DNA from: Sneathiella glossodoripedis JCM 23214
Lineage (GTDB): Bacteria; Pseudomonadota; Alphaproteobacteria; Sneathiellales; Sneathiellaceae
Reading direction: 5' to 3'
Assembly (NCBI RefSeq): GCF_000616095.1
Contig: NZ_BAMS01000003.1
Coordinates: 423,663 to 487,662 of the forward strand
DNA length: 64,000 nt
The notes beneath the pieces were generated by a model. The model made no database searches. It was not told where the DNA came from and saw only the letters and a program-made list of their open reading frames with translations. Below are positions 9,073-15,659 of this stretch, piece after piece (positions within the stretch are counted from its first letter, which is position 1; each line of letters begins with the position of its first letter). The position numbers and the translations under genes are program-made.

Positions 9073-9423
9073 TTATTTACTCTCTTTTGTGCGAATATTT
9101 TTGGTTTTCTTATTTCGTTTTCTGCGTTTTTCCGGAACAATTGCTGGTGGAATATGGATTATGGTTTGTTTTCGTTGTGGAGATAGCAGAAGTTGAAGAT
9201 TTTGGGTCAACGCTGCTAAACCTACGGTATTTGCGTGTTGTTGATTAGAAACAGTATTCTGTGCACCTGTGCCCATGGCTTGAGACATGGTTTGGTAGAG
9301 CGCAGCCATAGAATGCGCTGGTGCCATGCCAGTGATCAAGGAATTGGATTGTGTAATGGCATCCGTAATCTGACTGTTTACTGACCTGATACCTGCTGTT
9401 TCACTTTTTGTAGTACTAGACAT
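9073..9423 (-). CDS. reb: RebB-family R-body protein with a polybasic C-terminal tail (Reb 2)
   Basis: The 116-residue protein keeps the Reb core: SVNSQITDAITQSNSLITGM, APAHSMAALYQTMSQAMGTG and AQNTVSNQQHANT. After about residue 75 it departs from its paralogues. Where they have a hydrophobic helix, it has a proline turn (HIPPAIVPE) and a Lys/Arg-rich tail (EKRRKRNKKTKNIRTKESK). I checked the alternative frames over the tail region and saw no Reb-like continuation, so this looks like a true variant and not a frameshift. The start is set at the ATG at 9423, which has GGAGCAAATT just before it. An in-frame start 12 bases upstream is less likely. The residue after Met is Ser. A charged tail could bind nucleic acid or membrane, or cap the ribbon. 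That is speculation. Confidence 0.8.
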   Translation of the reverse strand: MSSTTKSETAGIRSVNSQITDAITQSNSLITGMAPAHSMAALYQTMSQAMGTGAQNTVSNQQHANTVGLAALTQNLQLLLSPQRKQTIIHIPPAIVPEKRRKRNKKTKNIRTKESK

Positions 9424-9531
9424 AATTTGCTCCAATGCACACTGTTTTAACTGAACCTCACTTATGACGCATGAAAGGGTCAGTCGTGAGGCTCAGATAT
9501 CATCATTTGCTAGTTCGCAGAATTTGCTACA

Positions 9532-9891
9532 TTATGAGCTGAAACGAGGGGTGTTTGCGTTTCTATCACGCTCATAAGCGGCAAGTACACCTTTGAGGGA
9601 AGACATTGACTCGGCGATTGGGTTTCCGCTCAGGATTTCCTGCGTTGCTTTACCCTGTGTCGCTGTGTCGAGCGTGTACAGAACTGTAACTGCTCCTGTT
9701 ACTACAGCACTATCAATTGAGTTTTTATGCTGCTGGTTGGCTACCATATTTTGCATGCTCATACCGGTGCTTTGAGCGAGCATCTGATAAAGCATGCCCA
9801 TAGATTCTGCAGGGGCATCCCCAAGAACCTTGACGTTAGACTGGGTTACAGAGTCGGTTATCTGACTATTCATCCAGGTATTTTCCGCCAT
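9532..9891 (-). CDS. reb: RebB-family R-body protein (Reb 3)
   Basis: A 119-residue R-body subunit. The conserved core reads MNSQITDSVTQSNVKVLGDA then PAESMGMLYQMLAQSTGMSM and QNMVANQQHKNSID. This is the closest of the set to the family consensus as I know it. The C-terminal part has an amphipathic helix and a short charged end (AAYERDRNANTPRFSS). The residue after Met is Ala. It sits centrally in the five-gene block, 39 bases after Reb 4, with AAAGGAG before the start codon. Reb paralogues within one locus usually co-assemble, so this is a candidate main structural subunit. Confidence 0.9.
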   Translation of the reverse strand: MAENTWMNSQITDSVTQSNVKVLGDAPAESMGMLYQMLAQSTGMSMQNMVANQQHKNSIDSAVVTGAVTVLYTLDTATQGKATQEILSGNPIAESMSSLKGVLAAYERDRNANTPRFSS

Positions 9892-9930
9892 TGTTTAACT
9901 CCTTTGGAAATTGAACTTATCTGTTAAAAA

Positions 9931-10251
9931 TTAGAACGCTCTCGCGGCTGCTTGCATGGCAGTTAGGGACTCCGCAACTGGATTGCCCCCGAGAATTTCA
10001 GCAGTTGATTTAGATGCGGTTGCGGCAGAGAGATTGTAAAGTACACTAGTGCCTTGTGTAGTTACCGCTAGGTCAATAGTGGACGCGCTTTGCTGATTGG
10101 AAACCGCGTTTTGCATGCTTGCGCCAACGACCTGACCAAAGACCTGGTAAGTGTTTGCCATTGAAACGGCAGGGGCCTCAGCCAAGCTTGTCACATTTGC
10201 TTGGGTAATTGAGTCTGTAATCTGTGAATTTACGGGTGTATCACCTGGCAT
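9931..10251 (-). CDS. reb: RebB-family R-body protein (Reb 4)
   Basis: A 106-residue R-body subunit with PVNSQITDSITQANVTSLAE, APAVSMANTYQVFGQVVGAS and MQNAVSNQQSASTIDLA. The C terminus is a helix rich in Ala and Thr (LSAATASKSTAEILGGNPVA). The GGNPVAESL element near the end also occurs, slightly changed, in Reb 3 (SGNPIAESM), showing recent common origin of the two by duplication. The residue after Met is Pro, compatible with methionine removal. The ribosome site AAAGGAG lies just before the ATG. It is the second gene of the block, 46 bases after Reb 5. Confidence 0.9.
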   Translation of the reverse strand: MPGDTPVNSQITDSITQANVTSLAEAPAVSMANTYQVFGQVVGASMQNAVSNQQSASTIDLAVTTQGTSVLYNLSAATASKSTAEILGGNPVAESLTAMQAAARAF

Positions 10252-10297
10252 TTAAATAACTCCTTTAAGTACTTGGTGGTAAAAATGATGGCGGAGG

Positions 10298-10645
10298 TTA
10301 TTCTTCGTCATCGTTTTTTGCTGCTTTCAATTCTGAAATGATTGCCTGCAATGTCGAGAGAACTTCTGTATTGGAGTCATTCTCAATGATCTCCTTTGCA
10401 GATCTCGCATCTATTGCACCGTCAAGGTTGAACAGAAGACTAATGCCCTGAGAGACAATGGCGGAATCTATGGTGTTCATGTTCTGCTGGTTCGAAACAG
10501 CATTTTGCATGGCTACACCTGTTGATTGTGCCAACATCTGATAGGCAGTCGCCATGGACTGCGCAGGAGCATTACCTAGAACAGTCATATTCGATTGTGT
10601 TACAGCATCTGTAATTTGACTGTTTACCGGAGTGTCCGTTGCCAT
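10298..10645 (-). CDS. reb: RebB-family R-body protein (Reb 5, first gene of the block)
   Basis: A 115-residue R-body subunit with PVNSQITDAVTQSNMTVLGN, APAQSMATAYQMLAQSTGVA and MQNAVSNQQNMNTIDSA. Its C terminus is acidic (AAKNDDEE), in contrast with the basic tail of Reb 2, which raises the possibility of charge pairing between the two. The residue after Met is Ala. The start has GGAGGAAGAC directly upstream, the best ribosome site in the operon, as expected for a leading and highly expressed gene. A 212-base gap separates it from the divergent methionine aminopeptidase gene, so the block promoter must lie there. Confidence 0.9.
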   Translation of the reverse strand: MATDTPVNSQITDAVTQSNMTVLGNAPAQSMATAYQMLAQSTGVAMQNAVSNQQNMNTIDSAIVSQGISLLFNLDGAIDARSAKEIIENDSNTEVLSTLQAIISELKAAKNDDEE

Positions 10646-10760
10646 TCAGTCTTCCTCCATCTGGTGACAAAAGTGAGAGCAATATGCTTCTCATTCGACA
10701 GCGATTAGACGAGAGTTGATGAGACGCTGTGAAAATCAAATTTCCATTTTCTTCTTTTCT

Positions 10761-10778
10761 GTTGCGAATTGTCGCAAC
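10761..10778. promoter_or_regulatory. Inverted repeat in the divergent reb / aminopeptidase promoter region
   Basis: GTTGCG-AATTGT-CGCAAC is a perfect 6-bp inverted repeat with a 6-base loop. It is in the only plausible promoter region for the leftward five-gene reb block and also upstream of the rightward methionine aminopeptidase gene. It may be an operator shared by both. It is too short to be certain and no T-run follows on either strand, so a terminator is unlikely. Confidence 0.4.
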
Positions 10779-10857
10779 GGATTGAGATGTTTTTATCAGT
10801 CGCCGTGTGCTACATAGCTTTGGTTTTGTCAGTAAGCGGAAGAGGCATTTCCACACT

Positions 10858-11595
10858 ATGATCGCAAAATCAGATTCAGAAATAGCTGGTTTAAAAGAAG
10901 TCGGAGGAATAATCAGGAATATTCTTGATACAATTGAAACTCACATACGTGTCGGTGTTTCGACTCTTGAACTGGACCAGCTAGTGGGGGAGATGCTGGC
11001 TCAGAATGGAGCGCGATCAGCGCCAAAGCTCGCTTATGATTTTCCTGGCTATAGCTGCATAAGTTTAAATGATGAGGCAGCGCACGGTATTCCTTCAAAC
11101 AGGAAACTTAAAAAAGGCGAACTTGTAAATGTGGATGTAAGTGCTGAAAAGAATGGGTTCTGGGCGGATTCAGGTCGATCTTTTGCTGTCGAGGGAGCAA
11201 GTGACGATGATCGGTTTTTACTTTCGGCAACGCGTCAGGCGCTTGCAGCCGGTATAGAGCAAGCTCGCGCTGGTAATCCTATTAGTTACATTGCAAGAGC
11301 CGTAGAAGAAGTTGCTACCTGCGCGGGTTTTAACATTATTGATGGTCTAGTGGGTCATGGAGTGGGGCGGCACATTCACGAGCCCCCTGAAGTTCATAAC
11401 ACCTTTAACTCTGCTGGGGATGAAATATTGCAGGAAGGGCTTGTTATTACGATTGAACCCTTCCTGACAAAGGGTATTGGTGCCTATCGCGAAGGACGAG
11501 ATGGCTGGACATTATTGACACTGGACAGAAATCGTGCTGCCCAGTTTGAGCATACATTGATCGTCACTAAGGAAAAGCCGATCATTGTAACCTAA
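10858..11595 (+). CDS. map: Type I methionine aminopeptidase, embedded in the R-body locus
   Basis: This 245-residue cytosolic metalloprotease removes the initiator Met when the next residue is small. It has the pita-bread fold motifs with all five metal ligands visible: His of DEAAHGIPS is the substrate-side His, Asp in VNVDVSAEKNGFWADSGRSF (two Asp ligands), His in GHGVGRHIHEPPEV, Glu in ITIEPF and Glu in QFEHTLIVT. The length matches the bacterial type I enzyme without extra domains. The ATG at 10858 is chosen because the upstream in-frame extension has no family similarity. It lies between the five-gene reb block and two more reb-like genes, on the opposite strand. All seven Reb or Reb-like products in the locus begin Met-Ala, Met-Ser or Met-Pro, so a role in their maturation is a reasonable inference. 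Whether the genome has another map gene is not visible here. Confidence 0.9.
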   Translation: MIAKSDSEIAGLKEVGGIIRNILDTIETHIRVGVSTLELDQLVGEMLAQNGARSAPKLAYDFPGYSCISLNDEAAHGIPSNRKLKKGELVNVDVSAEKNGFWADSGRSFAVEGASDDDRFLLSATRQALAAGIEQARAGNPISYIARAVEEVATCAGFNIIDGLVGHGVGRHIHEPPEVHNTFNSAGDEILQEGLVITIEPFLTKGIGAYREGRDGWTLLTLDRNRAAQFEHTLIVTKEKPIIVT

Positions 11596-11598
11596 CTT

Positions 11599-12051
11599 TT
11601 AACCTCCCATCTTTTTGACAATTGCATCCATGGCAACTGCTGTTGCCGCAATTGCATCCGCAGTAATTCCTGCAATCTGTTGGCTGGTTTGTGAGCTTAA
11701 TGCTGTTGCACCAGCGTTGGATACAGAATTTAAATTGCTGACAGCAGTTTGCGTTTGTGAGTTTAACGCCTGAGAAATGGCTGCAGTTTGAGCATTGTAG
11801 GATTCATTAATAGTTGCCCGTTGCGCGCTTAAAGCAGCCGCTTCTGCGTTTTTTAACGCTGTGATCACAGTTCCATTGGCAGTGTTGACATTATTTAGGA
11901 TGTTAGAATTCACAGTCGCATTTTCCAAAGCTAAACCAGAAGAGTGAGCGGCAAATTGGTACAATAAACCCATCGCGAAGTTTGGGGATTCTTCTACATT
12001 TGCATAAAGACTGTCTAGTTTAGGAGTTGCAGGTTTGTCTGACGATGGCAT
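11599..12051 (-). CDS. Divergent Reb-like protein with Ala/Gln/Ser-rich extension
   Basis: A 150-residue protein that keeps part of the Reb core (FAMGLLYQFAAHSSGLALEN, about residues 21-40) but lacks the VNSQITD motif, having KLDSLYANVEESP instead. From about residue 50 to the end it is a long low-complexity helix rich in Ala, Gln, Asn, Ser and Thr, with loosely repeated NAQTAAISQ, SQTQTAVSN and SQTSQQIAG units, ending in the MDAIVKKMGG segment that resembles the VVDKMGNK end of Reb 1. The residue after Met is Pro. It converges on the aminopeptidase gene and follows the 12079-12471 gene by 27 bases. It may be an assembly or length-control partner of the R-body. The Reb relation rests on the core and on context. 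Confidence 0.7.
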   Translation of the reverse strand: MPSSDKPATPKLDSLYANVEESPNFAMGLLYQFAAHSSGLALENATVNSNILNNVNTANGTVITALKNAEAAALSAQRATINESYNAQTAAISQALNSQTQTAVSNLNSVSNAGATALSSQTSQQIAGITADAIAATAVAMDAIVKKMGG

Positions 12052-12078
12052 TGTCGAAAATCCTTACAAAAGTTACTA

Positions 12079-12471
12079 TCATTGATTATTATCGCTCTGT
12101 GCTGCTTCCTGTTTTTCTGAAGAAGCGCCTTCAGAATTTGCTACATCGGTTCCAGTTTCTCTGCCTTCTGCGATGGCAAGCATATCTTCCCAGTTTTTCA
12201 TACGAGCGTTTAATGGCATGTCCGCTACCTGTTGCGTAAGGCCGCTCCAAAGAAGATTGCCAGTGCCCGCTGCAATTGCAGCTGTTCCGAGAATATTACG
12301 CTGATGTTGAGTTGACACGGTGTTTTGATTGCTAACTCCAGTTGCTTGCGCCATTGAAATATACATTGCGGCCATCGCAGTAGAGGCGGCGCTTCCTAGC
12401 ACTATTTCGTTTACGGCAACTACAGAATCTAAAACAGAATTTCTATTTTTATTTTGTGGTGATTTGGCCAT
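12079..12471 (-). CDS. Divergent Reb-like protein with charged, disordered C-terminal tail
   Basis: A 130-residue protein with a Reb-type core: NSVLDSVVAVNEIVLGSAAS and AAMYISMAQATGVSNQNTVS, then TQHQRNILG. This aligns with the VNSQITD, YQMLAQSTG and QNAVSNQQ blocks of the canonical Reb proteins but with several substitutions. The last 40 residues are hydrophilic and probably disordered (GASSEKQEAAQSDNNQ). The residue after Met is Ala. A TAGGAG ribosome site is just upstream. It is the first gene of a two-gene leftward unit and is divergent from the sigma factor gene over a very AT-rich 215-base gap, so it may be a direct target of that sigma factor. Confidence 0.72.
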   Translation of the reverse strand: MAKSPQNKNRNSVLDSVVAVNEIVLGSAASTAMAAMYISMAQATGVSNQNTVSTQHQRNILGTAAIAAGTGNLLWSGLTQQVADMPLNARMKNWEDMLAIAEGRETGTDVANSEGASSEKQEAAQSDNNQ

Positions 12472-12686
12472 TAATTAACTCCTATAATTTTTTGTTAATA
12501 AAAATTAAAATTTACATCAGATAATTTGGTTATTACTTAGTAATTATTCAATATCTACAATAAATAATATTTTCTCCAAAAAATTGAAAATAATTTAAAA
12601 TTTGCACTTTAAAAGTTTATTAATGCAACCTAGATCAAGTGAACTGTTTTTCAAAAGCTCCTATAAGGAGTGAATGGGGGATCTTG

Positions 12687-13328
12687 ATGTTCGAACCACT
12701 ACGGAGAAAATCGCCACTCCAAGAGGAAGTTCAATTTGTAGGTCGCAAGGATGACAACAGTGCTCGAGAAATCTCACAAGTTCATCAGGAGGATGACTTG
12801 GGCTTTTGGGAGGCATGGAATTCCCACCGCGAATATTTACACAGGTTAAGTATGATGTGGATGAATGTGAGCGCGATGGAAGCTGAAGATGCTTTGAGTG
12901 ATGCCACTATAAGAGCCTTTGAAAAATACAAAAAACATCACAAGAACATAAACAACCAGCGGGCGTGGTTTGCACGGTTGCTTCATAACATTTGCATCGA
13001 CAGACATCGTGCGAATAAGCGTCGGTTTCAGTTAAGTGAACGAGTAAAGGAAGTAAACACTATCGATTATTCCGCACTCGATAAAGTATCAGAAACTCCG
13101 GAAGGCGAGCTTCTGAATTCGGAATTGGGTGAGACGCTCTATATGGCGATCGATAAGCTTCCTGAAAAACTATACGCACCGTTTGTTATGCGGCTTGTTC
13201 ATGGTGAAGAGTATGATGTGATCGCGACTCGTCTGGAAATATCAAATGACAATGCTCGCAAAAGAGTACAGCAGGCAAGGGCATTTCTTCGCAAAGAACT
13301 TGCGGATTACAAACCCGCGGATAGGTAA
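12687..13328 (+). CDS. ECF-type sigma-70-family RNA polymerase sigma factor next to the R-body genes
   Basis: A 213-residue sigma factor with only regions 2 and 4. Region 2 spans about 50-115 (MEAEDALSDATIRAFEKYKK, then RAWFARLLHNICIDRHRANK). Region 4 spans about 150-205 (LPEKLYAPFVMRLVHGEEYD, then SNDNARKRVQQARAFLRKEL). The first 40 residues are charged and not part of the fold. The ATG at 12687 follows a GGGGGA stretch; an in-frame start 48 bases upstream is possible but would place an AAGGAG inside the gene. No anti-sigma gene is adjacent. It is divergent from a Reb-like gene. In Pseudomonas aeruginosa PA14 an ECF-type sigma factor has been linked to R-body genes, as I recall, so control of this locus is plausible. 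Confidence 0.85.
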   Translation: MFEPLRRKSPLQEEVQFVGRKDDNSAREISQVHQEDDLGFWEAWNSHREYLHRLSMMWMNVSAMEAEDALSDATIRAFEKYKKHHKNINNQRAWFARLLHNICIDRHRANKRRFQLSERVKEVNTIDYSALDKVSETPEGELLNSELGETLYMAIDKLPEKLYAPFVMRLVHGEEYDVIATRLEISNDNARKRVQQARAFLRKELADYKPADR

Positions 13329-13736
13329 TTATTTATAATAAGTGAGAGCTGAAAAGAGGAATGATTTTAATACGGTATCCTCTGGCGGGTTTTTGGGGTT
13401 GAAAAGAAGTGCCCTGTTCTTTTCAAATTCAATTCCAGGAGGGCAGGTTTGTTTGAAGTCATCAACAAGAGTTGTGCCGCAATGTACGAGAATGGCGCAT
13501 TTGTCAGATGGCTCACGATATGCAAGTCGAATGGGTGTTCCTGATTTAGGATTGATGGTAGCAAAGCTTGCTTCACCCCACTTTATATTTTCCTCAATTT
13601 TCCCTATCGCATCTGATTGAGTTGATAAGTCGTAGATTATATCTCTTACATGTAGCAGGGCAATCCTCGCATGATCTGGATAACGCTGAAACAATTCCTG
13701 AATCTTGTTGGAAATAGCGTTTTGATCTTCGCCCAT
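13329..13736 (-). CDS. DUF1801-family protein
   Basis: A small cytosolic protein (about 135 residues) of the DUF1801/YdhG-like fold, whose function is not established. Motifs consistent with the family are ENIKWGEASFATINPKSGTP (about 60-80), IRLAYREPSDKCAILVHCGT and the C-terminal VLKSFLFSALTYYK. The start at 13736 is chosen because AGAGGA lies eight bases upstream; an ATG 30 bases earlier lies in the loop of a hairpin (13744-13777). The ribosome site itself falls inside the 3' arm of that hairpin. It is convergent with the sigma factor gene, whose stop codon directly abuts its end. Confidence 0.75.
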   Translation of the reverse strand: MGEDQNAISNKIQELFQRYPDHARIALLHVRDIIYDLSTQSDAIGKIEENIKWGEASFATINPKSGTPIRLAYREPSDKCAILVHCGTTLVDDFKQTCPPGIEFEKNRALLFNPKNPPEDTVLKSFLFSALTYYK

Positions 13737-13777
13737 AAAAAAATCCTCTAGCCGAGATGAACCCATATGCTAGAGGA
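13737..13777 (-). terminator. Intrinsic terminator after the helicase gene, overlapping the DUF1801 leader
   Basis: On the minus strand, TCCTCTAGC and GCTAGAGGA form a perfect 9-bp stem with a 16-base loop, followed directly by seven T residues. It lies 37 bases after the RhlE stop codon. The 3' arm contains the AGAGGA ribosome site of the DUF1801 gene, whose ATG follows the T-run. Confidence 0.65.
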
Positions 13778-13813
13778 CTTTTACTAAAGAGCAATTTCAA
13801 TCTTGGTTATTAG

Positions 13814-15298
13814 CTAGCTGGCTTTTTTAAAACGGTGTTTTTTAGCAGCAAATTTTACTGTGTTGCCAGATGTGTCAGACTTGCCTTCCTGTTTGCGTTT
13901 TTTTGCATGAAACTTGGAGGCTGCGCCTTTTTCGGACGACCTGGTTTTGCCTGTCGATTTTTGAGATTTTTCAGAAGTAAATTTTTTCTTCTTTTCAACT
14001 CTACCTTTGCCTTCAAAACGAGGATGATCTTCTGGGCGTCCATTGAATTCCGTATTTTTACGCCGTTTCGCGGCTGAGCTTTTCCCTTTGAAACCGGGTT
14101 TTTTAGTTTTGGAAAACGGCCGGCCCTTTGGCTTTGACTTTTTCGGTTTCTCTTTGGGGACCGGAAACGGGTGATCATTATCAACGCGGACTTGCACCTT
14201 GATCAATTGTTCAATGTTTCTCAGCAGGTTCCGCTCACGTGGTTCACAAATGGAAATCGCTGTTCCGCTCGCACCCGCACGCCCGGTCCGACCAACCCGA
14301 TGGACATAATTTTCTGCTTCCATTGGAAGGTCATAGTTAATCACATGCGTGATGCCGCTGACGTCAATGCCGCGTGCTGCAACGTCGGTTGCTACCAACA
14401 CGGTAAAGCGATCGTTCTTAAAAGACCTAAGAGTTCTCTCACGTGCTCTTTGCTGTTTATCACCATGAATTGCTGCAGTCCGAACTCCTTCGACTGTATC
14501 TTCAATTTCTTCTGTCAGTGTTTCCGCTGTTGCTTTTGTTCGAACAAAAACAATTACTTTTTCGGTTTCTTCAAGCCCAATCAGATGCATAAGCAAATCT
14601 TTTTTATGAGTTCGCTCTACCATCAGGACGGAATGATCGATTGTGTTGGCAACAACACTCTCGCGAGGCGCTTCAACAAACTCTGGATCAACGAGCAGCG
14701 ATTGCGATAACCGTTTAATCGCCGGGCTCATAGTTGCAGAGAACATTACTGTTTGATGCTCTTCCGGTAGTGTTGCGCTGATTTTTTGCACATCTTCGAC
14801 AAAGCCCATGTCTAGCATACGGTCAGCTTCATCCAGGATGAAAGTTTGAACGTTGGATAGGTCTACCGTACCGCGATCCATGTGATCCATCAGCCGGCCG
14901 GGAGTTGCAACAAGTATGTCTACACCAGCTTTTAACTGTTTTAGCTGAGGGCCATATGGCGCACCACCATACACAACAGTATGAAAAAGTTTTATTCCGC
15001 GGGTAAAAATCTGAATTGCCTTGCCAATCTGGCTGGCCAACTCACGCGTGGGTGCCAAAATGACTGCTGTTGGCTTGTTGGGCTTAGGCCGTTTGCGGTC
15101 ATGCTGTAGGTTTTGTAATAGCGGTAAAACGAATGCAGCAGTTTTTCCGCCGCCGGTTTGCGCAATCCCCATCAGGTCTCGTCCTTCGAGCAGGTGAGGG
15201 ATCGCGGACCCCTGAATAGGGGTGGGGGTATCAAAGCCCTGTTTTTCCAAGGCGCGCAGAAGGGGGCCAACCAATGAAAGATCGGAAAAGGTTGTCAT
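13814..15298 (-). CDS. rhlE: DEAD-box ATP-dependent RNA helicase, RhlE type
   Basis: A 494-residue RNA helicase that acts in ribosome assembly or mRNA decay. It shows the Q motif (TPTPIQGSAIPHLLEGRDLM), motif I AQTGGGKTAAFVLPLL (about 51), motif Ia PTRELASQIG, motif II DEADRMLDMGF (about 155), motif III SATMSP and motif VI HRVGRTGRAGASG. The C-terminal 120 residues are a Lys/Arg/Pro-rich tail (for example KPKKSKPKGRPFSKTKKPG), usual for RhlE-type proteins and likely to bind RNA. The ATG at 15298 has GAGGA just upstream and gives the standard MTTFSDLSL start. A terminator hairpin follows the gene. Confidence 0.92.
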   Translation of the reverse strand: MTTFSDLSLVGPLLRALEKQGFDTPTPIQGSAIPHLLEGRDLMGIAQTGGGKTAAFVLPLLQNLQHDRKRPKPNKPTAVILAPTRELASQIGKAIQIFTRGIKLFHTVVYGGAPYGPQLKQLKAGVDILVATPGRLMDHMDRGTVDLSNVQTFILDEADRMLDMGFVEDVQKISATLPEEHQTVMFSATMSPAIKRLSQSLLVDPEFVEAPRESVVANTIDHSVLMVERTHKKDLLMHLIGLEETEKVIVFVRTKATAETLTEEIEDTVEGVRTAAIHGDKQQRARERTLRSFKNDRFTVLVATDVAARGIDVSGITHVINYDLPMEAENYVHRVGRTGRAGASGTAISICEPRERNLLRNIEQLIKVQVRVDNDHPFPVPKEKPKKSKPKGRPFSKTKKPGFKGKSSAAKRRKNTEFNGRPEDHPRFEGKGRVEKKKKFTSEKSQKSTGKTRSSEKGAASKFHAKKRKQEGKSDTSGNTVKFAAKKHRFKKAS

Positions 15299-15657
15299 AA
15301 AAATCCTCAATACAAACTGCCCGGTACAGCCATTTCAAAGGCACCGGGTAAAATAAAGCCAAAGGCGGGAACTGTCTCTCCCAGCCTGGCTCAAAATATC
15401 GCAGATATATGACCGGCGAGCGGTACATTTGAATACCGCGGAAACACTGTTCGCAAAACCTGTTCTCAAATGCAGGAAAATGCTGCATTTGCTAAATGCG
15501 TCATAATGACTGCTGCGGTGATATGCTGTTTTTTGGCGGAAATGTCAAGATAACAATTGAGGTGCGGTTATTGGTCGATCAGAAATCTGCTGGTAAAGGG
15601 GTGGCAATTTGGGCGAACTTGCGCTAAAAGGTGCGCTTAAATTTGTGCGTTGCACAA
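15299..15657. other. 359-base intergenic region between rhlE and the SulP gene
   Basis: No gene is seen here. Short reading frames are shadows without ribosome sites. The region must hold the leftward rhlE promoter and its 5' leader, and the rightward SulP promoter. RhlE-type helicase genes often have long leaders, which may explain the length. The only clear structure is a palindrome at its right end (15641-15659). Confidence 0.6.
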
Positions 15658-15659
15658 AT
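15641..15659. promoter_or_regulatory. Perfect palindrome at the SulP gene start
   Basis: ATTTGTGC-GTT-GCACAAAT is a perfect 8-bp inverted repeat with a 3-base centre. Its right end overlaps the ATG at 15658. As an operator it would block transcription or translation start of the carrier gene. No regulator gene is adjacent. Confidence 0.5.

Noticed and set aside
10720..10760. An ECF-type promoter for the reb block on the minus strand (a GGAAAT box followed by CGTCTC)
   Set aside because: The spacer is only about 13 bases, shorter than the 16-17 usual for this class, and no matching motif was found before 12471.
12602..12628. A TTGCA/TGCAA inverted repeat upstream of the sigma factor gene
   Set aside because: Five bases per arm with a 17-base gap in an AT-rich region is expected by chance.
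14171..14710. A 179-codon frame antisense to rhlE
   Set aside because: Cys/Phe-rich composition without motifs, fully inside a well-conserved helicase gene on the other strand.
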